This document shows positions 37,580-47,582 of a DNA stretch of 64,000 nucleotides, piece after piece. The translations under genes were made by a program, and so were the position numbers. This DNA comes from an uncultured Rhodospirillales bacterium. GTDB lineage: Bacteria > Pseudomonadota > Alphaproteobacteria > Acetobacterales > Acetobacteraceae. Below the pieces are notes generated by a model. The model was not told the DNA's origin and made no database searches. It worked only from the letters and a program-made list of their open reading frames with translations. The stretch's first letter is position 1, and each line of letters opens with the position of its first letter. The stretch covers positions 1 to 64,000 of the forward strand of contig CAIMSN010000008.1 of the NCBI GenBank assembly GCA_903844135.1. Reading direction: 5' to 3'.

Positions 37580-38069
37580 GCGGGCGACTCCTCCATGGCG
37601 CGATCGCGCGCGCGTTGCCGGTCGCGAAACTGTGTGTCGCTCAGAGGCGCGTCGTAGATCGATCGCGGCTCGATGACGCGTGCGATCAGCGTCGCTGTCG
37701 TCACCGCCAGATGCAGCGGCAGGATCGCGGCACGGGCAAACCGGAGAGCTCGATCATCAGGACGAGGGCCGCCGCATGCCCACGATGACGACCGAGAGGA
37801 CTGCGCTGCCGAGCGTCAGGATCGGCGGCAGCGTCGCTCCGCCAGGCATCGACTTCCTCGATCCTGCGTTGCCCTCCGTGCCGGGATCGGTTGTCACGGA
37901 CAGTAGGTGCGGTTCGCTTGCATGCGGATCCAAGACGCCCGGAGTCCGACCACCCGACCCTATCTAGCACCAAGGCGACCCCGTAGGCCACCACCGCGCC
38001 GCTGCCGAGCCCATCCATGGCGAGGATCGGGGCCGCAGCGGGACCACGGTTCGTGGCGGACATATCCAT
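37576..38069 (-). pseudogene. Frame-disrupted small membrane protein
   Basis: PILAMDGLGSGAVVAYGVALVLDRVG / DPHASEPHLLSVTTDPGTEG..LPPILTLGSAVLSVVIVGMRRPSS* / FARAAILPLHLAVTTATLIARVIEPRSIYDAPLSDTQFRDRQRARDRAMEESPA* in successive frames. Confidence 0.5.
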
Positions 38070-38216
38070 GGTTCAGGCTAGCCATGCCTGGTGTGGGCTG
38101 AAACCTTCGGAAACTACCCACATGGCTGCCCTCCGGCCGGGTTTCCGGACCGCCGTCTCGTCGCCGCGATCCATCGGCCCGCGCGCCGGAAGCATCGCGC
38201 CTTCTCGAGCCGTCTC

Positions 38217-38915
38217 TCAGCGCGACTGTTCCAGCACGTAGACATGCGGCGCGTCCGACGCCGCCGGCAGCGTCTCCGGCGTCAGCTCCAGCGTCGTGCC
38301 GCCGACCCGCGTGATCCGCTCGGCCGGCACCCGCTCCAGGAATCGCTCGACCGGCTCGATGTTCAGCACCCCGCGCGCCGCACGGTAGTGCATCGGAATC
38401 ACCACGCGCGGCGCGATCGCCGCGATCGCCACGTCGAGATCGTCGAGCGCGATGGTGGCGTGCGCCCCGGTCAGCGCGAACAGAATGTCCACCTGGCCGC
38501 GCAACGCCGCCAGATGGTCGGCCGACATCGGATTGCCGAGATCGCCCATATGCAGCACCCGCAGGCCGCCCAGGGTGAACAGATACAGCGCATTGGCGTC
38601 CGCATCCCGGCCGGACTCGGCCTGGTAGTCGAAGGTGAGGCTCTCGTACGCCTCGAAGCCGCGGATCGCGATCCCGCAGGCGGTGACGCCCTCGGGCGGC
38701 AGTGCCAGCGCATTCACCACCACCGGATCGCCCAGCACGTGGCTCGGATCGGAATGGAAGCTGTCGGTCGCCGAGCTCATGATCACCAGGTCGGCCGGCT
38801 CGTCGATCCGCCCGAAGCCGCTGGCGCGCGGCCCCGGCGTATAGGGGTCGGTGACGACGACGATGCCGTCCGCCTCCAGCCGGAAGCTGGCATGCGCATA
38901 GAAGGTGATCTTCAT
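38217..38915 (-). CDS. MBL-fold metallo-hydrolase (UPF0173-like)
   Basis: MKITFYAHASFRLEADGIVVVTDPYTPG...VLHMGDLGNPMS...VVIPMHYRAARG. Confidence 0.85.
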   Translation of the reverse strand: MKITFYAHASFRLEADGIVVVTDPYTPGPRASGFGRIDEPADLVIMSSATDSFHSDPSHVLGDPVVVNALALPPEGVTACGIAIRGFEAYESLTFDYQAESGRDADANALYLFTLGGLRVLHMGDLGNPMSADHLAALRGQVDILFALTGAHATIALDDLDVAIAAIAPRVVIPMHYRAARGVLNIEPVERFLERVPAERITRVGGTTLELTPETLPAASDAPHVYVLEQSR

Positions 38916-38924
38916 CGGTCTCTC

Positions 38925-38988
38925 CTGCTTGGCCGCCCGCCTGCTTGGCTACCCGCCTGCTTGGCTGCCCGCCTGCTTGCCTACCCGG
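38925..38988. repeat. Four tandem 16-bp repeats
   Basis: ctgcttggccgcccgc/ctgcttggctacccgc/ctgcttggctgcccgc/ctgcttgcctacccgg. Confidence 0.9.
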
Positions 38989-39058
38989 GCCATGGTGCAC
39001 CGGATTCTCCGCCCGCTCCACGCTTCTAGCCGGGCGGCGCGGATGATATGACCGCGCC

Positions 39059-40204
39059 ATGAACGACGAGACGCCCTCCTTCAGCCCGGCGCTGCTGCCG
39101 GCCGGCCTGCGCGACCTGCTGCCGCCGGACGCCGAGACCGAGGCGCTCGGCGTCGAGGCGCTGATGACGGTGTTCTCCTCGCACGGCTACGAGCGGGTGA
39201 AGCCGCCGCTGCTCGAATTCGAGGACAGCCTGCTGTCCGGCTCCGGCGCCGCGATCGCCGAGCAGACCTTCCGCCTGATGGACCCCGACACCCATCGCAT
39301 GATGGGCCTGCGTCCCGACATGACCCCCCAGGTCGCCCGCATCGCCGCCACCAGGCTGATCAACGCGCCGCGTCCGCTGCGCCTGTCCTATGCCGGGGCG
39401 TGCGTGCAGGTGAGGGGCGGCTCGCTCAATTCCGACCGCCAGGTCAGCCAGGCAGGGATCGAGCTGATCGGCGAGGATTCGCCGCAGGCCGATGCCGAGA
39501 TCGTCGCCATCGCCGCCGAGGCGCTGGCGGCACTCGGCCTCGAGCGGGTCAGCATCGACCTGACCATGCCGCCCCTGGCACCCGCGCTGATCGCCGATTC
39601 CACCGTCCCCGAGCCGGACCGCGCGCCGCTGATGCGCGCGCTGGACCGCAAGGACGCCGCCGCCGTCTCCCGCCATGGCGGCGCGCTGGCCCCGGTGCTG
39701 ACCGAGCTGCTGCTGTCCGCCGGTCCGGCCGCCCGCGCCCTCGAGGTGCTGCGCGCCCAGCCGCTTCCCGCCGCCGCCCGCGCGCTGAGCGACCGCCTCG
39801 CCGAGACCGTCGCCGCCATCGCGCTGGCCGCGCCCGGCCTGCGCCTGACCATCGATCCGATCGAGTTCCGCGGCTGGCGCTACCACACCGGCGTCTGCGT
39901 CACCGTCTACGCCGCCGGCCGGCACGAGGAGCTCGGACGCGGCGGCCGCTATCTCGGCGGCGGCAACGAGCCGGCCTGCGGCCTGACCCTGCGCACCGAG
40001 GCGCTGCTGCGCGCCGCGCCCGTGCGCAAGACCCGTCCGCGCCTGCTGCTCCCGCACGGCACCGATGCAGCTCTGGCCGTCAGGCTGCGCGCGGACGGCT
40101 ACGCCACCGTGGCGGCACTCGGCCCGATCGCCGATCTCGCCGCGGAGGCGCGGCGTCTCGGCTGCACCCACACCCTGCGCGACGACATCCCGGTCGCTCT
40201 CTGA
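39059..40204 (+). CDS. hisZ: ATP phosphoribosyltransferase regulatory subunit
   Basis: LLPAGLRDLLPPDAETEALGVEALMTVFSSHGYERVKPPLLEFED...MMGLRPDMTPQVARIAATR. Confidence 0.92.
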   Translation: MNDETPSFSPALLPAGLRDLLPPDAETEALGVEALMTVFSSHGYERVKPPLLEFEDSLLSGSGAAIAEQTFRLMDPDTHRMMGLRPDMTPQVARIAATRLINAPRPLRLSYAGACVQVRGGSLNSDRQVSQAGIELIGEDSPQADAEIVAIAAEALAALGLERVSIDLTMPPLAPALIADSTVPEPDRAPLMRALDRKDAAAVSRHGGALAPVLTELLLSAGPAARALEVLRAQPLPAAARALSDRLAETVAAIALAAPGLRLTIDPIEFRGWRYHTGVCVTVYAAGRHEELGRGGRYLGGGNEPACGLTLRTEALLRAAPVRKTRPRLLLPHGTDAALAVRLRADGYATVAALGPIADLAAEARRLGCTHTLRDDIPVAL

Positions 40205-40231
40205 CCCCTCTCTCTTTTCACGGAGCCTTCC

Positions 40232-41521
<1,290 letters not shown>

Positions 41522-41620
41522 GGGCGCTCCCGGCGCCGGCTCGACCGGCGCGACAGGCCGCTTAACCGTCCGGTAAGGCTTCCGGTCCATTCTGACGTCG
41601 CTTTGGAACGGCGGTCGGAT

Positions 41621-43696
41621 ATGACGGGGCAGGAGGCTGAGAACGGCGAGATCCTGATTGCTGGCCGCTATCGCGTGCAGCCGGCTCTCCCGTGCGACGG
41701 CTATGCCGGCCTGTTCTCCTGCGTGGTCGACCATTCCGAGGAGGCGGCGGCCGAGCGCCGCAGCCCTGGCGGTGCTGACCGGTCGACCGCGCCGCTGATT
41801 GCGGTCCGTCTGCGCCGCAACGCTCCGCCACCGGCGACGCTGAACCAGTTCCTGAAAGCTCACAACACCACCCTGCTGATGCCGGTCGCGCACGGCGCCG
41901 GCCGGGGCGATTACTGGGTGGTCTGCGACGCGCCGCCCGGGCCGTCCTTGCTCGACATGCAATCCGCCGGAACGCCGACCGCTCCGCTGTCCGAGACCGA
42001 ACTCACCAACCTCTATCTGCGTCCGCTGGCCCAGGCGGTCGGCAGGCTGCATGCGGTCGGCCTGACCCATCGCGGCATCCGACTGGGCAATCTCTTCCGG
42101 GCGGAGAGCGGGCGGGTGCTGCTCGGACCAGGCTGCCTGGGTCCGCTCGCCTACGATCAGCCGGCGCTCTACGAACCGGCCGGCAGCGGTCTGTGCGCAC
42201 CCTGGTGCCGCGGTCCCGGCCAGCCTGCCGACGACGTCTATGCGCTGGGCGTCGTCTTGTTGGCGCTGCTGCTCGGTCGTCCGCTGCTGCCCACGATGAC
42301 CGACGCCCAGATCGTCCAGCGCAAGCTCGAATACGGCAGCTATCATCTCTTCGCCGCCAGCGAGCGTCTGCCGTCGGCGCTGATCTCGCTGCTGCGCTCG
42401 ATGCTCTCCGACGATCCGCAGGCGCGGCCCGCCCTGCAGGCCCTGGCCGAACATGGCATCGGCGCGGAGCGTCCCAAGGCGGCGCGTCCGGAGCCGCGTG
42501 CGTCGCGGCCGCTCATGCTCGGGCGGAGCCCGGTCTATACCGCCCGCATGCTGGCACAGGCCTTTTCGCGGCAGCCGGTCGAGGCCCTGGCACTGCTGCG
42601 TTCCGGCGCGATCGATCAATGGCTTCGTCGGTCCCTCGAACAGTCGCTGACCGCGGTCAAGATCGACGAGGCGCTGCGGACCGGCCGGGACAGGACCTTC
42701 GAAGGCACCGATGCGATGCTGCTGATGCAGGTCATCGCCATGCTCGACCCTCTGGCGCCGCTGTTCTGGAACGGGATCTGGCTCTGGCCGGATGCGCTAC
42801 CGGGTGTGCTGGCCCATCTGCTGACCGAGGGCCAGGATGCGGCCGTGCTGGCGGACATGCTGCACCAACGCGCGCTGCGGCGCTGGTCGTTCCTGTCCAA
42901 CCGGCTGGTCTCGGTGACGATCGAAGAGGTCGAGCGGCGTCATGCCAGGGCGTCCAGGTTGCCGGTGCTCGCACTCCGCCTGCCGACGCTGGCCTACAGC
43001 CTGAATCCATTTCTCGCCTGCGGGTCGCCAGGCCTCGGCGGGAGCTTCGTCCTGAGCGCCGAACAGCTTCTCGACGCGCTGGAGCGCCGGGTCTCCGGCG
43101 GCGGCACGTTGCCGGCACGCCTGCTCGACACGGACATGCTCGCCTTGCTCGCGGCGCGGGCCGAGCAACAGAACGATTCCGCATCCGTCATCGTGGAATC
43201 CGATGCGCGCCTGCTCGATCTTCAGCTTCTGGCAGCGGCGCAGGTGGCGATCAGGCGCAAGCTCGCCGACGATCTTGCGTTGGGCGCCTCTGGCAGCCCG
43301 GGATTGGGTCGACCCAATGGTGCCCCTCCGCGCACGGCGCCTCCCGCTTTCCCCAGCCTGGCCGCTCATCTCCTGCCGGCAGCGCGGGAGCAACTGAAGA
43401 ACTGGCCCGGCAAGGGTCGCCGGACCAAACGGATGGACCTGCTGGAGCGCGCCGCGTCGGATGGCGATCTGGCCTCGATGCTGGCTTTGATCGACCACGC
43501 GGAAGCGCGGGCGACCGACGAGCGCGCCTTGCGTGAGGCGCGACATCAGGTCGAGGCCTTGCGGGTCGCGCATCAGGCCAGCATCGAGGCCGGTCCTGAC
43601 CGGGCCCGCGCCGCCCGTGACGGCGGTCGCGATGTCGCGGTCGCGACAGGCGTGCTCGGCATGCTGGGCTCGATGCTGGCGAGCATCGTGCTGTGA
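41621..43696 (+). CDS. Ser/Thr kinase-like protein with degenerate catalytic motifs (predicted pseudokinase)
   Basis: IAVRLRR, HRGIRLGNLF in place of HRDxKxxN, no DFG (VLLGPGCLGP), DDVYALGVVLLALLLGRPLLP; C-terminal hydrophobic tail. Confidence 0.7.
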   Translation: MTGQEAENGEILIAGRYRVQPALPCDGYAGLFSCVVDHSEEAAAERRSPGGADRSTAPLIAVRLRRNAPPPATLNQFLKAHNTTLLMPVAHGAGRGDYWVVCDAPPGPSLLDMQSAGTPTAPLSETELTNLYLRPLAQAVGRLHAVGLTHRGIRLGNLFRAESGRVLLGPGCLGPLAYDQPALYEPAGSGLCAPWCRGPGQPADDVYALGVVLLALLLGRPLLPTMTDAQIVQRKLEYGSYHLFAASERLPSALISLLRSMLSDDPQARPALQALAEHGIGAERPKAARPEPRASRPLMLGRSPVYTARMLAQAFSRQPVEALALLRSGAIDQWLRRSLEQSLTAVKIDEALRTGRDRTFEGTDAMLLMQVIAMLDPLAPLFWNGIWLWPDALPGVLAHLLTEGQDAAVLADMLHQRALRRWSFLSNRLVSVTIEEVERRHARASRLPVLALRLPTLAYSLNPFLACGSPGLGGSFVLSAEQLLDALERRVSGGGTLPARLLDTDMLALLAARAEQQNDSASVIVESDARLLDLQLLAAAQVAIRRKLADDLALGASGSPGLGRPNGAPPRTAPPAFPSLAAHLLPAAREQLKNWPGKGRRTKRMDLLERAASDGDLASMLALIDHAEARATDERALREARHQVEALRVAHQASIEAGPDRARAARDGGRDVAVATGVLGMLGSMLASIVL

Positions 43697-44220
43697 GCCG
43701 GAAAGCCGTCACCGAGACCGCGGTGGCCGGGAAGACCGGGCTGCATGTCTCGTCCGAGCCGGGCGCGCGGCACCGCCTCGGCGGCGGCCTGTGGTGGGGC
43801 GGGCTCTGCTGCGGCGGGCTGATCGTGTTGGCGCCCGGTAGCGCGATCCTCCTGCTCGGCATGCTTCTGCCGCTGGTCCTGGTGGCGGCGATCCCGGACC
43901 GTCACGCCGGTCCGAAAGTGGTGCAGGCCTCCCTGCTGTTCGGCCTGGCCGCCAGCGTGCACGGGCTTCGCGCGCTCTGGCAGGACGAGGCGACACCCGC
44001 GCTGGCGCTGGCCATGCTGCGCCAGCCGCAGACACTCTTCACCGCATGGATCGCGATCGCCGGCGGATGGCTGATGTCGGAATGCGCCGGCCTGGTGCTG
44101 CGGCTCTCTGTCGATTTCGCCGCCGCGAGCCAGCGCCGATCGCTGATGCAGGAGATCCGTGCGATCGAGGAGGAGTGGGGGCCGATGCCGGCCTCGGCTC
44201 CGCTGCCGCCATTGCGCTGA
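43693..44220 (+). CDS. Hypothetical membrane protein coupled to the pseudokinase-like gene
   Basis: GTG start overlaps upstream TGA (GTGA); several hydrophobic segments. Confidence 0.7.
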   Translation: MSRKAVTETAVAGKTGLHVSSEPGARHRLGGGLWWGGLCCGGLIVLAPGSAILLLGMLLPLVLVAAIPDRHAGPKVVQASLLFGLAASVHGLRALWQDEATPALALAMLRQPQTLFTAWIAIAGGWLMSECAGLVLRLSVDFAAASQRRSLMQEIRAIEEEWGPMPASAPLPPLR

Positions 44221-44229
44221 CCATGCGAA

Positions 44230-44259
44230 AGCGCCGGGCATCTTTCGATACCCGGCGCT
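44230..44259. terminator. Hairpin between convergent genes
   Basis: AGCGCCGGG-c-ATC-TTTC-GAT-a-CCCGGCGCT. Confidence 0.7.
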
Positions 44260-44277
44260 GTCCACGTCGTCCAAATG

Positions 44278-44337
44278 AAGCCGCCTGGTCGGACTGCTTC
44301 AAGCCGCCTGGTCGAAGTCTTTCAAGCCGCCTGGTCG
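44278..44337. repeat. Three direct repeats, 23-bp period, overlapping the rpoH stop
   Basis: aagccgcctggtcg at 44278, 44301 and 44324. Confidence 0.9.
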
Positions 44338-45209
44338 GCGAGGCGACGCGACGTCACCTGTGCCTTCATCGCCTTCTGGACCTTCTCGAAGGCGCGCACC
44401 TCGATCTGGCGCACCCGCTCGCGCGAGATGTGGTAGTGCTGCGAGAGGTCCTCGAGGGTCGAGGGCTCCTCGTTCAGCCGCCGCTCGGTGAAGATGTGCC
44501 GCTCGCGATCGTTCAACGTCCGCAGCGCGTCGCTGAGCAGTGCCTTGCGTCCGGAGAACTCCTCGCTCTCGGCCAGGGTCTGTTCCTGGCTTTCGGCGTC
44601 ATCCACCAGCCAGTCCTGCCACTCGCCTTCGCTGTCGGCACGCACCGGCGCGTTGAGGCTGTGATCCGGTGCCGCGAGACGCCGGTTCATGTTGATCACA
44701 TCGACGTTCGACACGCCGAGCGTGGTGGCGATGTGATCGACCTGCTCCGGCTGCATGTCGCCGTCCTCGATCGCCTGCATCTGGCCCTTGAGCCGGCGCA
44801 GGTTGAAGAACAGCTTCTTCTGGGCTGCCGTGGTGCCCATCTTCACCAGCGACCAGGAGTGCAGGATGTATTCCTGGATCGCGGCGCGGATCCACCACAT
44901 CGCATAGGTGGCGAGACGGAAGCCGCGGTCCGGGTCGAAGCGCTTGACCGCCTGCATCATGCCGACATTGCCTTCGCTGATCAGCTCGGCGATCGGCAAC
45001 CCGTAGCCGCGATAGCCCATCGCGATCTTGGCGACCAGACGCAGGTGAGACGTGACCAGCTTGTGGGCGGCGGCGGTGTCCTCGTGGTCGCGCCAGGCCT
45101 TGGACAGAGCCAGCTCCTCTTCGGGCGCCAGCATGGGAAATTTGCGGATATCCTGGAGGTAACGCGAAAGGTTGCCTTCCGGACTGACATTGATGACGGC
45201 AGAGACCAT
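44322..45209 (-). CDS. rpoH: RNA polymerase sigma-32 factor
   Basis: RYLQDIRKFPMLAPEEELALSKAW...FDPDRGFRLATYAMWWIRAAIQEYILHSWSLVKMGTTAAQKKLFFNLR. Confidence 0.97.
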   Translation of the reverse strand: MVSAVINVSPEGNLSRYLQDIRKFPMLAPEEELALSKAWRDHEDTAAAHKLVTSHLRLVAKIAMGYRGYGLPIAELISEGNVGMMQAVKRFDPDRGFRLATYAMWWIRAAIQEYILHSWSLVKMGTTAAQKKLFFNLRRLKGQMQAIEDGDMQPEQVDHIATTLGVSNVDVINMNRRLAAPDHSLNAPVRADSEGEWQDWLVDDAESQEQTLAESEEFSGRKALLSDALRTLNDRERHIFTERRLNEEPSTLEDLSQHYHISRERVRQIEVRAFEKVQKAMKAQVTSRRLADQAA

Positions 45210-45403
45210 CGAACGGCTCCTTTCGCCTGAGAGGCTGCAGGCTTGCGACTGTCCATACGGCACAGGTCGAAGCGGGTTGCGCGCCAGGCCGGCACGGGCG
45301 CGAATGAGGACTTCACGTCCCTGAGACCCCTCCCTGCCAACAGGCGAAGCCGTCCCAGGACGTCCCGATCCGACGGGCACGCCCGCCCTCCGGATCGACC
45401 GTT

Positions 45404-45432
45404 TGGTAACAGGACCTGTGTGGTCCTGTCAA
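45404..45432 (-). promoter_or_regulatory. Putative rpoH promoter with embedded palindrome
   Basis: Minus strand TTGACA-N17-TTACCA; ACAGGACC-ACACA-GGTCCTGT spans the spacer. Confidence 0.5.
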
Positions 45433-45454
45433 GAAATTCGACCTGAATATCCGT

Positions 45455-46438
45455 TCATCCGAACAGGATACGCCGCAGATCGGTGAAATCCTGCGGCGGC
45501 GCGGTCTCGAACCTGAGCGGCGCGCCGGTCGCCGGATGCAGGAAGGCCAGCGTCGCCGCGTGCAGCGCCTGGCGTGGGAAATCCAGCGCGGCGCGGCGCT
45601 GCGGCTCGTCCAGAAGCCTGGCTGCCGCCGGCACGCGCCTGAGATAGACCGGGTCGCCGAGCAGGGCATGACCGGCTTGTGAGAAATGCACCCTGATCTG
45701 GTGCGTCCGCCCGGTCGCCAGACGGCATTCGACCAGGCTGACCGCGCCGGCCGCCACGCCAAGGGTGCGATAATGCGACAGCGCCGGCTTGCCGCCCTTT
45801 GCCACCACCGTCATCCGCTTGCGATCGCGCGGATCGCGACCGATCGCACCTTCGAAATCGCCCACCGCCGGGCTGAGTATCCCCCAGCACAGCGCCAGAT
45901 AGCTGCGCTCGATCGCCCGGGTGGCGAACGCCTCCGACAAGGCGGCCAGCGCCTGCTCGGTCTTGGCCACCACCATCGTACCGGACGTGTCCTTGTCGAG
46001 ACGGTGCACGATGCCGGGCCTGCGCTCGCCGCCGATACCGGGCAGGGTGTCGCCGCAATGCGCCAGCAGCGCGTTGACCAGCGTGCCGTCCTCGTTGCCT
46101 GGTGCCGGATGCACCACCAGGCCGGCCGGCTTGTCGAGCACGATCAGGCTGTCATCCTCGAACAGGATGTCGAACGGGATGGTCTGCGCGTCCGGCCGGG
46201 CCTGGACCGGCGCCGGCGGCGCCAGGGCGAAGCGCATCCCGGCCCGGACCGGCTCCGACGGCGTGCGCAGCGTCGTGCCGTCGCGCAGCAGGTGCCCGTC
46301 CTCGATCAGTCCCTTGACGCGCGTGCGCGACAGGCTAGGGGTGATTTCCGCCAGAAAACGGTCGGTCCGCATCCCGTCATGCTCTGGACCGGCGACGGCC
46401 AGGATGGTCTCGGGTGAGTCGGTCATGGGCTCGGGCAT
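45455..46438 (-). CDS. RluA-family pseudouridine synthase
   Basis: GIVHRLDKDTSGTMVVAKT; ATGRTHQIRVHFSQAGHALLGDPVY. Confidence 0.95.
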   Translation of the reverse strand: MPEPMTDSPETILAVAGPEHDGMRTDRFLAEITPSLSRTRVKGLIEDGHLLRDGTTLRTPSEPVRAGMRFALAPPAPVQARPDAQTIPFDILFEDDSLIVLDKPAGLVVHPAPGNEDGTLVNALLAHCGDTLPGIGGERRPGIVHRLDKDTSGTMVVAKTEQALAALSEAFATRAIERSYLALCWGILSPAVGDFEGAIGRDPRDRKRMTVVAKGGKPALSHYRTLGVAAGAVSLVECRLATGRTHQIRVHFSQAGHALLGDPVYLRRVPAAARLLDEPQRRAALDFPRQALHAATLAFLHPATGAPLRFETAPPQDFTDLRRILFG

Positions 46439-46472
46439 CGGCCCGGTTTAGCGGTCGCGAAGGAAGCTTGGA

Positions 46473-46805
46473 ATGCAGGGACACAAGGCGATGCTCGGCC
46501 TGGTGATCGTCATGGGGCTGCTGATCCTGGCCGGGACCGCCACCCTGATCGGCGTGGTGGTGCACCGTCTGTCGCAGCACCGCCCGGCATTCGCCACGTC
46601 TCGGCAGCTTCCGGTGTCGGTTCCCGGCGGCGCGCCGAGCCAGGAGGCGATCCAGTCCGAGCCGTCCGGCACCCGCATCACCGCGATCGCCCGCCAGTCC
46701 GACACGCTGCTCTCGATCGCGCTGACAGGCGGAGGACCGGACCGGGTGCTGGTCTGGGATCTCGCCGCCGGCCGCCGCCTGACCGAGATCACGCTGCCGC
46801 CGTGA
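46473..46805 (+). CDS. DUF6476-like single-TM protein
   Basis: N-terminal TM then DRVLVWDLAAGRRLTEITLP. Confidence 0.65.
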   Translation: MQGHKAMLGLVIVMGLLILAGTATLIGVVVHRLSQHRPAFATSRQLPVSVPGGAPSQEAIQSEPSGTRITAIARQSDTLLSIALTGGGPDRVLVWDLAAGRRLTEITLPP

Positions 46806-46808
46806 CCC

Positions 46809-47582
46809 TCAACTGCCGCTGAACCAGTTGTAGCCCTGATCCTCCCAGTAGCCGCCGGGGTAGTCGTTGGTGACGAACAAAGCAGTGATGAATTTCGGGT
46901 TCTTGAAGCCGAGCTTGGTCGGGATCCGCAGCCGCAGCGGATAGCCGAACCCGGACGGCAGCGGTTTTTTCTCGAAATCGAGCGCCAGGATGGTCTGCGG
47001 CTGCAGCGCCGACGCCATGTCGATCGAACCGTAATAGCGGTCGGCGCATTTGAACCCGACATAGCGCGCACGCGTGTCCGCGCCGACCCGCTCGAGGAAG
47101 GTGCGCAGCGGCACGCCGCCCCATTGGCCGATCGCGCTCCATCCCTCGACGCAGATCAGCCGGGTGATCTGGCTTTCCTGCGGCAGTGCGCGCAGCCGCT
47201 CGACCGTCCAGGGCGTTCTGTCGGCGACCAGTCCGGAGACCTCCAGCTTCCAGTCGGCCGCATCGAGGTCCGGCGCGTTGTCGATCGGATAGAAGGCGTT
47301 GTACGGGAACGGTCGCGTGATCCGGTCCTCGGCATAGGTCGGCGCCAGCGCGTGGCCGCTGAACAGCAGCGCCTGCACCCGGTCGTTGAACCGCGACATC
47401 GCCAGCAGGATCCGGTCCACCGTATCGCCGTCGGCCAGGTTGCACCCCGACAGCATGGTGAGCGCGCCGAGCGAGAAGCCGCCGCGCAGCAGGCCGCGCC
47501 GGCCGATCCTCTCCAGCTTCGGACGCATGGCGTCCGCCAGCGCCCGACGCTGCGGCGAACGCTTGTCGTCCTCGGTGCTCAT
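46809..47582 (-). CDS. Sulfite oxidase/MsrP-like molybdopterin oxidoreductase
   Basis: Tat-like RRGLLRGGFSLGAL; WTVERLRALPQESQITRLICVEGWSAIGQWGGVPL. Confidence 0.88.
   Translation of the reverse strand: MSTEDDKRSPQRRALADAMRPKLERIGRRGLLRGGFSLGALTMLSGCNLADGDTVDRILLAMSRFNDRVQALLFSGHALAPTYAEDRITRPFPYNAFYPIDNAPDLDAADWKLEVSGLVADRTPWTVERLRALPQESQITRLICVEGWSAIGQWGGVPLRTFLERVGADTRARYVGFKCADRYYGSIDMASALQPQTILALDFEKKPLPSGFGYPLRLRIPTKLGFKNPKFITALFVTNDYPGGYWEDQGYNWFSGS

Noticed and set aside
38925-38988. CRISPR array
   Set aside because: 16-bp units are directly abutting with no spacers; it is a simple tandem repeat
41561-41580. Possible CtrA box before the pseudokinase-like gene (ttaaccgtccggtaag)
   Set aside because: Two mismatches to TTAA-N7-TTAAC in either orientation; below what I would call
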